A stretch of 9,337 bases of DNA from Rhodospirillaceae bacterium. GTDB lineage: Bacteria > Pseudomonadota > Alphaproteobacteria > UBA8366 > GCA-2717185. The position numbers and the translations under genes were made by a program. Position 1 is the stretch's first letter. Each line of letters starts with the position of its first letter. Shown one piece after another: positions 1-5,860 of this stretch. The DNA is taken from positions 1 through 9,337 of the forward strand of contig JABJJH010000073.1 of assembly GCA_018660965.1 (NCBI GenBank). The letters run 5' to 3'. The notes beneath the pieces were generated by a model. That model saw nothing but the letters and a program-made list of their open reading frames with translations, was not told the DNA's origin and searched no databases.

Positions 1-156
1 CCGATGGTCGTGGGCGACGAAATCAAGATCTGCAACATGATGTATCTGGCGATGTCCTACGATCACCGCATCGTCGATGGCCGCGAAGCGGTGACGTTCC
101 TGGTGCGCATGAAGGAATGTCTGGAAGACCCCCAACGCCTGCTGATCGACGTTTAA
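1..156 (+). CDS. odhB: 2-oxoglutarate dehydrogenase E2 (dihydrolipoyl succinyltransferase), C-terminal end, partial
   Basis: The 5' part lies outside the window; 51 C-terminal residues are visible, ending at a TAA at 154-156. E2 transfers the succinyl group from its lipoyl arm to CoA in the 2-oxoglutarate dehydrogenase complex of the TCA cycle. The visible piece contains the acyltransferase active-site signature SYDHRIVDGREAV, with the catalytic His (visible residue 22) and Asp-Gly (26-27) of the HxxxDG motif. The ending ECLEDPQRLLIDV is typical of succinyltransferases (SucB/OdhB) rather than pyruvate dehydrogenase E2 proteins, which usually end differently. The residues before the motif read KICNMMYLAM, where I recall family members having an Arg-Pro or Leu-Pro before MMYLAL; this may be simple divergence. 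The lpd gene for E3 follows 32 bases later, which supports the assignment. Confidence 0.93.
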   Translation, partial: PMVVGDEIKICNMMYLAMSYDHRIVDGREAVTFLVRMKECLEDPQRLLIDV

Positions 157-188
157 CGTCATAAAACCAATAAACGGGAAGACGACAC

Positions 189-1622
189 ATGACTGATTCC
201 GCATACGATCTGGTCGTTATCGGCGGCGGGCCGGGCGGCTATGTCGCGGCCATTCGCGCCGCCCAGCTTGGCATGAAGGTGGCCTGCGTGGAAAAGCGCG
301 CCGCCCTGGGCGGGACCTGCCTGAACGTCGGCTGCATACCGTCCAAGGCGCTGCTGCGCAGTTCGGAGCTTTACGCCGAAGCGCGCCACGGGCTGGACGA
401 CCACGGGGTTAAGCTGGGGTCGGTCAAACTGGATTTGGCGGCGATGATGGCGCGCAAGGACAAGGTCGTGTCGGATCTGACCACCGGCATCGCGTTTTTG
501 TTCAAGAAGAATAAAGTCGATCACATCGCGGGAACCGGCGCCATTGAACCCACGAGCGAGTCTACGGGCGAAGGCGCGAACGCGGTGACCGTCACCGGCG
601 CGGACGGATCGACCACGCGGCTGGACGCCAAGAACATCCTGATTGCGACCGGGTCGGAAAGCACCCCGTTGCCGGGCGTCGATGTCGACGAAAAACAAAT
701 TGTCTCCTCGACCGGCGCGCTGGCCTTGCCCAAGGTCCCGAAACACATGGTCGTCATCGGCGGCGGCTATATCGGGTTGGAAATGGCGTCGGTGTGGGGG
801 CGCCTTGGCGCGAAAATCACCTGCGTCGAATTCCTGGACCGCATCACGCCGGGCATGGACGGGGAAGTGTCGAAAAACTTCCAACGCATCCTCAAGAAAC
901 AAGGCATGACGTTCAAGCTGGGGACCAAGGTCACGGCGGCGAAGAAAAGCCGCACCGGCGTGACGTTGACGGTTGAACCCGCGAACGGCGGCAAGGCCGA
1001 ACAAATCAAATGCGACGTCGTTCTGGTGGCGGTCGGGCGGCGTCCCTACACCGACGGGCTCGGGCTGGACGCCATCGGCGTGAACACCGATGAACGCGGC
1101 GTCATCCAGATTGACGGCGGGTTCCAGACGAATGTCCCCGGCGTCTACGCCATCGGCGATTGCGTCCCCGGGCCGATGCTGGCGCACAAGGCCGAAGACG
1201 AAGGCGTGGTGTGCGCTGAAATCATCGCGGGCCAATCCGGCCACATCAATTACGACGCCATTCCGGGCATCGTCTACACATGGCCCGAAGTCGCCAGCGT
1301 CGGCAAGACCGAGGAACAGCTCACGGATTCCGGCGTAACGTACAAGGCCGGAAAATTTCCCTTCACCGCCAACAGCCGCGCGCGCGCCAGCGGCCACACC
1401 GACGGATTCGTGAAAATACTGGCGGACGCGGCGAGCGATGCGGTTCTGGGGGCGCACATCATCGGCCCCGACGCGGGCAGCCTGATCCATGAAATCGTGA
1501 CGATCATGGAATTCGGCGGCTCGGCGGAAGACATCGCACGCATTTGCCATGGCCACCCGACTTTCAACGAAGCGGTCAAGGAAGCAGCCCTCGCGGTTGA
1601 CGGTCGCCCCATCCACATGTAA
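189..1622 (+). CDS. lpd: Dihydrolipoyl dehydrogenase (E3)
   Basis: The 477-residue flavoprotein reoxidises the dihydrolipoyl arm of 2-oxoacid dehydrogenase complexes and passes electrons through FAD to NAD+. An N-terminal FAD-binding Rossmann motif GGGPGG (residues 12-17) is followed by the redox disulfide segment GGTCLNVGCIPSK, with the active cysteines at 44 and 49. A second nucleotide-binding motif GGGYIGLE (191-198) binds NAD. A second FAD contact, YAIGD, is in the expected place, and the C-terminal dimer-interface motif HGHPTFNE supplies the His456-Glu461 catalytic pair. Length and motif order match the family throughout. The ATG at 189 is preceded by a purine-rich GGGAAG (176-181) and places the first Rossmann strand at residue 8, as is usual. 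Its position 32 bases after odhB indicates a role in the oxoglutarate complex; it may also serve pyruvate dehydrogenase. Confidence 0.98.
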   Translation: MTDSAYDLVVIGGGPGGYVAAIRAAQLGMKVACVEKRAALGGTCLNVGCIPSKALLRSSELYAEARHGLDDHGVKLGSVKLDLAAMMARKDKVVSDLTTGIAFLFKKNKVDHIAGTGAIEPTSESTGEGANAVTVTGADGSTTRLDAKNILIATGSESTPLPGVDVDEKQIVSSTGALALPKVPKHMVVIGGGYIGLEMASVWGRLGAKITCVEFLDRITPGMDGEVSKNFQRILKKQGMTFKLGTKVTAAKKSRTGVTLTVEPANGGKAEQIKCDVVLVAVGRRPYTDGLGLDAIGVNTDERGVIQIDGGFQTNVPGVYAIGDCVPGPMLAHKAEDEGVVCAEIIAGQSGHINYDAIPGIVYTWPEVASVGKTEEQLTDSGVTYKAGKFPFTANSRARASGHTDGFVKILADAASDAVLGAHIIGPDAGSLIHEIVTIMEFGGSAEDIARICHGHPTFNEAVKEAALAVDGRPIHM

Positions 1623-1636
1623 CCGTCGGCGGCTCC

Positions 1637-2857
1637 ATGATCCGCCTGACCCCCCTACACCTGATTATCACGATGTGCCTGGCGCAGGGTTTCGCCATGC
1701 TCACCGGCTCGACCTTCGCCGCCCTGCTGCCGACATTCCAGGCCGAATGGGCGTTGAGCAACACCGAAGCCGGGTGGATCAGCGGCGTTTATTTCGCCGG
1801 TTACGTGGCCGCCGTGCCAATTCTGGTCAGCCTCACGGACCGGGTGGATTCGCGAAACGTCTATCTGGTTTCCGCCGTCATCAATATCGTCGCAGGACTC
1901 GGGTTCGCCTATTTCGCCTATGGCGTCTGGAGTTCGAGTTTCTGGCGTATCCTGCAAGGCATTGGCCTCGCGGGCGTCTACATGCCCGGATTAAAAGCGC
2001 TGACCGACCGCTTGCCGGAAAACCGCCACGGTCGCGCCATCGCCTTTTACACGTCCTCCTTCGGCGTGGGGTCCAGCCTCTCCTACCTGCTGGCCGGTGA
2101 AATCAACATTGTCCTGGATTGGCAATGGGCGTTCGTTTTGTCGTCCATCGGCCCGGTGATCTCGGCCCTGATCGCCGTTGTTGTTTTATACCCGCAACGC
2201 CCCGCCACAGCGGACCGACCTTCGACGCGCCTGCTCGATTTCCGTCCCGTGTTCCGCAACCGGCGGGCGGTGTCCTATACGCTGGCCTACGCCGTTCACA
2301 ATGTGGAGCTGTTCGCGCTGCGGTCATGGCTGGTGGCCTATCTGTTCTTTTCAAAAAGCCTGCAAGCCGACGGCGCGTTCGGCGCGATGTGGCGAATCAC
2401 CATCATCGCGACGGTCGTCAACGCCCTGTCGATGCCCGCCAGCGTCATCGGCAACGAACTGGCGCAAAAATTCGGCCGCTTGCCCGTTCTCTTTGGCGTG
2501 ATGACCACATCCTGCATCATCGCCATCATCCTCGGGTTTTCCGCGTCCGCCCCGTACTGGGTCGTGCTCACCTTGTTCATCATTTATGGGCTGACGGTCT
2601 CGGCCGATTCATCGACCATCACCGGCGGCGCGGTCTCCGCCGCCGACCCGGCCTATCGCGGCGCCACCATGGCGGTGCATTCGATGATCGGCTTTATCGG
2701 GTCGATGGCCGGGCCGCTGATCTTCGGCGTCGTGCTCGACATCGGCGGCGGTGAGTTGAACCAGATCGCCTGGGGCCTGAGCTTCACGGTCATCGGCCTG
2801 ATCGTCGTGACGGGGCCGATGTTCGTCTATTTCATGGATCGCGACAAACAGCCGTAA
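1637..2857 (+). CDS. Major facilitator superfamily (MFS) transporter
   Basis: The 406-residue integral membrane protein has about twelve hydrophobic segments: roughly residues 8-31, 45-66, 74-95, 102-122, 132-153, 164-184, then a polar central loop (185-212), then 213-237, 249-270, 282-300, 305-323, 345-367 and 377-399. The loop between segments 2 and 3 reads SLTDRVDSRNVYL, a degenerate form of the MFS signature (DRxGRR-like). The 6+6 arrangement and loop are typical of secondary transporters. Substrate is not readable; the overall feel is of the anion/organic solute MFS groups, but this is a guess. Glu224 in segment 7 is a charged intramembrane residue that could take part in proton coupling. 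The gene starts 14 bases after the lpd stop, with a GGCGG just upstream, so co-transcription with odhB-lpd is likely. It ends in tandem TAA TAA stops (2855-2860). Confidence 0.88.
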   Translation: MIRLTPLHLIITMCLAQGFAMLTGSTFAALLPTFQAEWALSNTEAGWISGVYFAGYVAAVPILVSLTDRVDSRNVYLVSAVINIVAGLGFAYFAYGVWSSSFWRILQGIGLAGVYMPGLKALTDRLPENRHGRAIAFYTSSFGVGSSLSYLLAGEINIVLDWQWAFVLSSIGPVISALIAVVVLYPQRPATADRPSTRLLDFRPVFRNRRAVSYTLAYAVHNVELFALRSWLVAYLFFSKSLQADGAFGAMWRITIIATVVNALSMPASVIGNELAQKFGRLPVLFGVMTTSCIIAIILGFSASAPYWVVLTLFIIYGLTVSADSSTITGGAVSAADPAYRGATMAVHSMIGFIGSMAGPLIFGVVLDIGGGELNQIAWGLSFTVIGLIVVTGPMFVYFMDRDKQP

Positions 2858-2865
2858 TAACGCGC

Positions 2866-3357
2866 TTATTTGGTCAAAACGTTTTCAAGCACGTCCAGAA
2901 TCAGATTCGTGCCTTTTTGAATCAAAACAACATTGTTGTCGATAACGGCGCGCTCCACGCCTGCGGGTAACGGCGGCAGCTGATTTTCAAGATTCGTCGG
3001 CAAACTTCGTTTCGCCAATCCCGGCGGCAATTGCTGTTGTTTGGCCAGCCCCGGCGGCAGCGAGCGGCGTTTGGCGAGGCCCGGCGGCATTTGCCCGGAT
3101 TTTCCCCGGTGAGCCCTGTTTTTATTTTTTTTCTTTTTCGACTTCTTCGATTTTTTCCCGCCCCTGGCACTCTCTCCGTCCCGGTCTGGATTGCGAAGTC
3201 CGATGGCTTCATAGAACCGCTTGATCGCGCGCTTTTCAATTTCAGAGAATATGACCTGGTTTACATCCGATTGCGCGGATTGCGCTACCGCCGGGACGGG
3301 TCCCGACGCCAACCAGAAAACGGCTGAAACCAACGCTGCGCTAAAAAATCGTCTCAT
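2866..3357 (-). CDS. Small exported repeat protein, CigR/RcnB-like
   Basis: The 163-residue protein begins with a signal peptide: Arg-Arg, a hydrophobic core (residues 4-18), then AVA-Q giving a likely signal peptidase I site after residue 25. The mature part has an acidic/basic helical stretch (27-56), a strongly cationic lysine-rich tract (68-86), then three copies of a ten-residue unit of type (M/L)PPGLAK-x-x-x (90-118) and a degenerate fourth (LPTNLEN). The tail (127-163) carries IDNNVVLIQKGTNLILDVL. PPGLAK units followed by a conserved VVLI...ILDVL tail are what I recall of CigR-like proteins (Salmonella CigR, named as an anti-virulence regulator) and related RcnB-type periplasmic proteins. 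Function here is unknown. The ATG has a GGAG Shine-Dalgarno (3365-3368) seven bases upstream. It lies 66 bases downstream of xerC on the same strand and converges on the MFS gene with 8 bases between stops. Confidence 0.75.
   Translation of the reverse strand: MRRFFSAALVSAVFWLASGPVPAVAQSAQSDVNQVIFSEIEKRAIKRFYEAIGLRNPDRDGESARGGKKSKKSKKKKNKNRAHRGKSGQMPPGLAKRRSLPPGLAKQQQLPPGLAKRSLPTNLENQLPPLPAGVERAVIDNNVVLIQKGTNLILDVLENVLTK
3001..3090 (-). repeat. Tandem 30-bp coding repeat (PPGLAK units)
   Basis: Within the CigR-like gene, three consecutive units of about 30 bases encode MPPGLAKRRS, LPPGLAKQQQ and LPPGLAKRS, followed by a degenerate LPTNLEN copy. On the + strand each unit shows a CCCGGCGGCA core. 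The protein repeat is clearer than the DNA repeat, so the repeat is probably maintained by selection on the protein rather than being very recent. Unit number could vary between strains by recombination or slippage. Confidence 0.85.
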
Positions 3358-3423
3358 CGTCCATCTCCAAAAAATTCGCCGCCAAACTATCGCATGAATG
3401 CCTGTCCGAACGCCATATCCCCC

Positions 3424-4404
3424 TTACCGGGCGCGGGGGTGGGTCGCGCGGTATTCCGCCATGAGCCGGTCCGTTTCAACCTCGGTGTAGCGTTGCGTCG
3501 CCGAAATCGAAGCGTGCCCCAACAGTTCCTGAATCGACCGTAAATCGCCGCCCCCCGCCAGCAAATGCGTCGCGAACGAATGGCGCAATGCGTGCGGGGT
3601 CGCCGTGTCGGGCAGCCCCAGCATCGCCCGCGCCATCCGCATCCGGCGCTGCGCGACGCCGGGGTTGAGCCGTCCCCCCCGCACGCCGCGAAACAAAGCC
3701 TGCCCCGCCGCCAACCGGTGCGGGCACGCACGCGCATAAGCGCCAATGGCCTCGCGAACCACGGGCAGAACCGGAACCATCCGCTGTTTGCCGCCTTTAC
3801 CGTCGACAAGCAGCGAGTCGGTCGCGTCGCCGAATTGACCCGGCGTCAACCCCAGAGCCTCCGAAATTCGCAAGCCACATCCATATAACAGCGTGAACAA
3901 GGCGGCGTCCCGCAAACCCACCCAGGGCTCGTCCGCAATGTCCTGGGCGACATCGATCACATCGCGGGCGTCGGCCGGGCTCAAGGGCCTGGGCACCGCG
4001 TGCGGCAGACGGGGCGTGCGCACGGATTGGATCGCCTGATTGGTCAATCGATCGTTACGCTCGCACCAGCGAAAGAAATTTCGCACCACCGACAAGGCGC
4101 GCGCGATGGAGGTTCGTTTCAATCCATCCCCCGCCCGCTTTGCCAGCCAGGCGCGGAAGTCAGCGGGCCGAAGCGATTCCAGGATGGCCGGTGTTGGGGG
4201 CTCGCCCTGGTGACCGGCGATAAAAGTCAGAAATCCGAACAGGTCGCGACGATATCCATCCAGGGTATGCGCGGCCACGCGGCGTTCGTCTTCCAGCCAT
4301 TGAACCCAATCGCCGAGGATCAAGGCGAGCCGCGAGTCGACAACCGGAAGCCCCGGCGCCGCATTCGCCTTGTCGGCGGCCTTTATTCCGGAAGTTCCAG
4401 CCAT
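3424..4404 (-). CDS. xerC: Tyrosine recombinase XerC
   Basis: The 326-residue site-specific recombinase would act with XerD at dif to resolve chromosome dimers before division. An N-terminal SAM-like DNA-binding domain covers about residues 25-115 (LEDERRVAAHTLDGYRRDL). The catalytic domain (about 138-326) shows all six expected residues: Arg179 (GCGLRISEAL), Lys203 (DGKGGKQR), His271 and Arg274 (HALRHSFATHLL), His297 (ELLGHASI) and nucleophile Tyr306 (ATQRYTEV). It is somewhat longer than the usual 300 or so residues because of an Ala/Lys-rich N-terminal extension of about 22 residues. The ATG at 4404 lies inside the end of the DUF484 gene (22-base overlap), and I see no other ATG or GTG that would give a full N-terminal domain. 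XerC rather than XerD is inferred from the neighbouring DUF484 gene, a known association; sequence alone cannot fully separate them here. Confidence 0.93.
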   Translation of the reverse strand: MAGTSGIKAADKANAAPGLPVVDSRLALILGDWVQWLEDERRVAAHTLDGYRRDLFGFLTFIAGHQGEPPTPAILESLRPADFRAWLAKRAGDGLKRTSIARALSVVRNFFRWCERNDRLTNQAIQSVRTPRLPHAVPRPLSPADARDVIDVAQDIADEPWVGLRDAALFTLLYGCGLRISEALGLTPGQFGDATDSLLVDGKGGKQRMVPVLPVVREAIGAYARACPHRLAAGQALFRGVRGGRLNPGVAQRRMRMARAMLGLPDTATPHALRHSFATHLLAGGGDLRSIQELLGHASISATQRYTEVETDRLMAEYRATHPRAR

Positions 4405-5096
4405 GTTCGGGTGACGTACTCCAGGACGCGCCCCAGAAAATCAAGGAGCTCGGTGCCTTGTTTCGCGTGAAATTTACCCGTCTTTCGCGTTCCAAACGCG
4501 ACCAGCGCCGGTGGACTCACCGCCGACACCTCGATGCGCACCAAGGCCGTGGAACGCACCAGCGTCGCGCCGGCGCCGAAAATTTCCGGGTCGCCGTCGA
4601 TGTCGCTGTACAACGTCACCGTGCGGCCCTCGCCCATAATGGCGCCCACCGCGCCTTCGCGCACCCCTCTTAGTCCCGCGGTCGGCATGGTGACGACGTT
4701 GTCGCCCGCTTCCATTTCGACGCAAAACGTCACGATGTCGAGGTCGAGGAGGATGGCGAAATCGTTCGTGACCACCTGAATGACCTGCTCGAACGACGTG
4801 GCGGCCAACAACGCCAGCACACATTCATGCACCCGCGCCTGGGTGCTTAAATTGGCGCGGCTGGTGATCATCAATTCCCGTTGCCGCAATTTCAGGCGTT
4901 CCGCGTCGCCGCGCAGCCGGTTGATGATCGCCGATTGCAAATCGGACACCCCATCGCCCAGGCCGCGTTCCGGCGGCGTCATCACACGATACAAATCCGG
5001 GTTTTGCTGCAAAAAATCAGGATTATTCGACAGGAACTCAATGACCTGAGCGGGCTCCAGGCTGTTCTTCAGCGAACTGGTTGGCGTTTGCGGCAT
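4383..5096 (-). CDS. DUF484 family protein
   Basis: The 237-residue cytoplasmic protein of unknown biochemical role matches the DUF484 family, commonly encoded beside xerC in proteobacteria. The N-terminus carries the family pattern VIEFLSNNPDFLQQNPDLYRV (residues 18-38), with alternating NPDFL/NPDLY, followed by GLGDGVSDLQSAIINRLRGD (45-64) and a charged helical linker (about 60-85) likely to form a coiled coil. The rest (about 86-237) has the alternating strand/helix pattern of a GAF-like domain. I chose the ATG at 5096 because it lies five bases past the tal stop. The open frame continues upstream to a TTG at 5132 inside tal (249 residues), but that extension is not typical of the family. 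No good Shine-Dalgarno precedes the ATG, so translation probably depends on coupling to tal. Its 3' end overlaps xerC by 22 bases. Confidence 0.88.
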   Translation of the reverse strand: MPQTPTSSLKNSLEPAQVIEFLSNNPDFLQQNPDLYRVMTPPERGLGDGVSDLQSAIINRLRGDAERLKLRQRELMITSRANLSTQARVHECVLALLAATSFEQVIQVVTNDFAILLDLDIVTFCVEMEAGDNVVTMPTAGLRGVREGAVGAIMGEGRTVTLYSDIDGDPEIFGAGATLVRSTALVRIEVSAVSPPALVAFGTRKTGKFHAKQGTELLDFLGRVLEYVTRTWLELPE

Positions 5097-5101
5097 CAGG
5101 A

Positions 5102-5758
5102 TTACAGAATCGACTGGCCGGTTTTTTCCCAATCCGCCAGAAACGCGGCCAAGCCGTTATCCGTCAGGGGATGATTAAACAGCGACCACAGCACATTCGG
5201 CGGAATCGTCGCGACATCCGCGCCAATGCGCGCCGCTTCGAGAATATCCTTCGGCGAGCGGATCGACGCGACGAGCACTTCGGTCGTGAAACTGGGATAA
5301 TTTACGTAGATGTCGCAGATATCCTCGATCAACTGCATGCCGTCCATGGCGATATCGTCCAGCCGGCCGATAAAGGGCGATATAAAGGTCGCGCCCGCCT
5401 TGGCCGCCAAAATCGCCTGATTGGCCGAAAAACACAGCGTTACGTTGACCTTCACGCCGTCCCCCGTCAGCGCCTTGCAGGTCTTCAGGCCCGCCCGGGT
5501 CAAAGGCACCTTGACCGCGATGTTATCGGCGATTCCCGCCAGCTTGCGGCCTTCGGCCAACATCGCATCGAATTCGGTCGCGGCGACTTCCGCGCTGACC
5601 GGGCCTTCCACGACCTGACAAATTTCCGCGACCACTTCGAAGAAATCACGACCGGTCTTCGCGACCAGCGACGGGTTCGTCGTCACCCCGTCCAGGAGAC
5701 CGGTATCGGCCAGTTCGCGAATCTCGCCAACGTCGGCGGTATCTACAAAAAATTTCAT
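5102..5758 (-). CDS. tal: Transaldolase, short TalC/Fsa-type subfamily
   Basis: The 218-residue class I aldolase-fold enzyme belongs to the short transaldolase / fructose-6-phosphate aldolase subfamily. Transaldolase moves a dihydroxyacetone unit between sedoheptulose-7-phosphate and glyceraldehyde-3-phosphate in the non-oxidative pentose phosphate pathway. The beta-1 signature MKFFVDTADVGEIREL and LLDGVTTNPSLVAK (21-34) are present. The Schiff-base lysine is Lys83 in NIAVKVPLT. At the position that separates activities, the protein reads ISPFIGRLDD with Phe129. E. coli TalB has Phe178 in a similar ISPF context, whereas fructose-6-phosphate aldolase FsaA has Tyr131, so transaldolase activity is favoured. 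The ATG at 5758 has a strong GAGGA Shine-Dalgarno at 5764-5768. It is the first gene of the minus-strand block and divergent from priA. Confidence 0.95.
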   Translation of the reverse strand: MKFFVDTADVGEIRELADTGLLDGVTTNPSLVAKTGRDFFEVVAEICQVVEGPVSAEVAATEFDAMLAEGRKLAGIADNIAVKVPLTRAGLKTCKALTGDGVKVNVTLCFSANQAILAAKAGATFISPFIGRLDDIAMDGMQLIEDICDIYVNYPSFTTEVLVASIRSPKDILEAARIGADVATIPPNVLWSLFNHPLTDNGLAAFLADWEKTGQSIL

Positions 5759-5763
5759 CGTTT

Positions 5764-5768
5764 TCCTC
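5764..5768 (-). promoter_or_regulatory. Shine-Dalgarno site of tal
   Basis: On the minus strand the sequence GAGGA lies five bases before the tal ATG (5758). It is the strongest ribosome-binding site in the minus-strand block, supporting this start and marking tal as its likely leading gene. Confidence 0.8.
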
Positions 5769-5792
5769 GGTTTAGGGTTTTGCCCGGTTTAG
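5768..5792. repeat. Direct repeat CGGTTTAG, 17-base period, tal-priA intergenic
   Basis: Two perfect copies of CGGTTTAG occur at 5768-5775 and 5785-5792 in the short divergent gap between tal and priA. On the minus strand they sit just upstream of the tal Shine-Dalgarno. They are short and could be coincidental, but lie where control sites for either gene are expected. Confidence 0.45.
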
Positions 5793-5799
5793 ACGCCAA

Positions 5800-5827
5800 A
5801 TTCGACATGGCCCACATTCGTCATGGC
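5800..5827. repeat. Direct repeat ATTCGnCATGGC, 16-base period, tal-priA intergenic
   Basis: Two 12-base copies, ATTCGACATGGC (5800-5811) and ATTCGTCATGGC (5816-5827), differ at one position. They lie inside a larger imperfect inverted repeat whose outer arms are TAGACGCCA (5790-5798) and TGGCGTCCTA (5824-5833), pairing with one bulged base. They may be a regulator-binding region shared by the divergent genes; no known motif is recognised. The first copy overlaps a possible upstream in-frame ATG (5807) of priA. Confidence 0.5.
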
Positions 5828-5860
5828 GTCCTAAAGGCCGCCTCCGTTAGACTCCCGTCC

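Noticed and set aside
159..1616. 485-codon open frame on the minus strand opposite lpd
   Set aside because: The lpd strand has every expected motif. The antisense frame encodes an Arg/Asp/His-rich composition with no recognisable domain, a usual by-product of GC-rich codon use.
2858..2865. Bidirectional terminator between the convergent MFS and CigR-like genes
   Set aside because: Only 8 bases separate the stops and neither flank shows a GC-rich hairpin followed by a T run.
2922..3239. 105-codon alternative frame on the minus strand inside the CigR-like gene
   Set aside because: As an independent gene it lacks a start signal and family motif; the main frame has a signal peptide, ribosome-binding site and repeats. 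It is kept only as a possible slippage product in the findings.
3424..4404. XerC homologue as a phage or integron integrase marking a mobile element
   Set aside because: It has the length and motifs of chromosomal Xer recombinases, sits between housekeeping genes, and there are no attachment-like repeats, tRNA or phage genes nearby.
5097..5132. Longer DUF484 form starting at TTG 5132
   Set aside because: It would overlap tal by about 31 bases, uses a weak codon without a Shine-Dalgarno, and adds 12 residues not typical of the family; the ATG at 5096 is favoured.
5081..5806. N-terminal extension of PriA to 1005 residues
   Set aside because: The extension is wholly antisense to tal and DUF484, which have clear family signatures; PriA proteins are about 730-750 residues and the chosen start gives 745.
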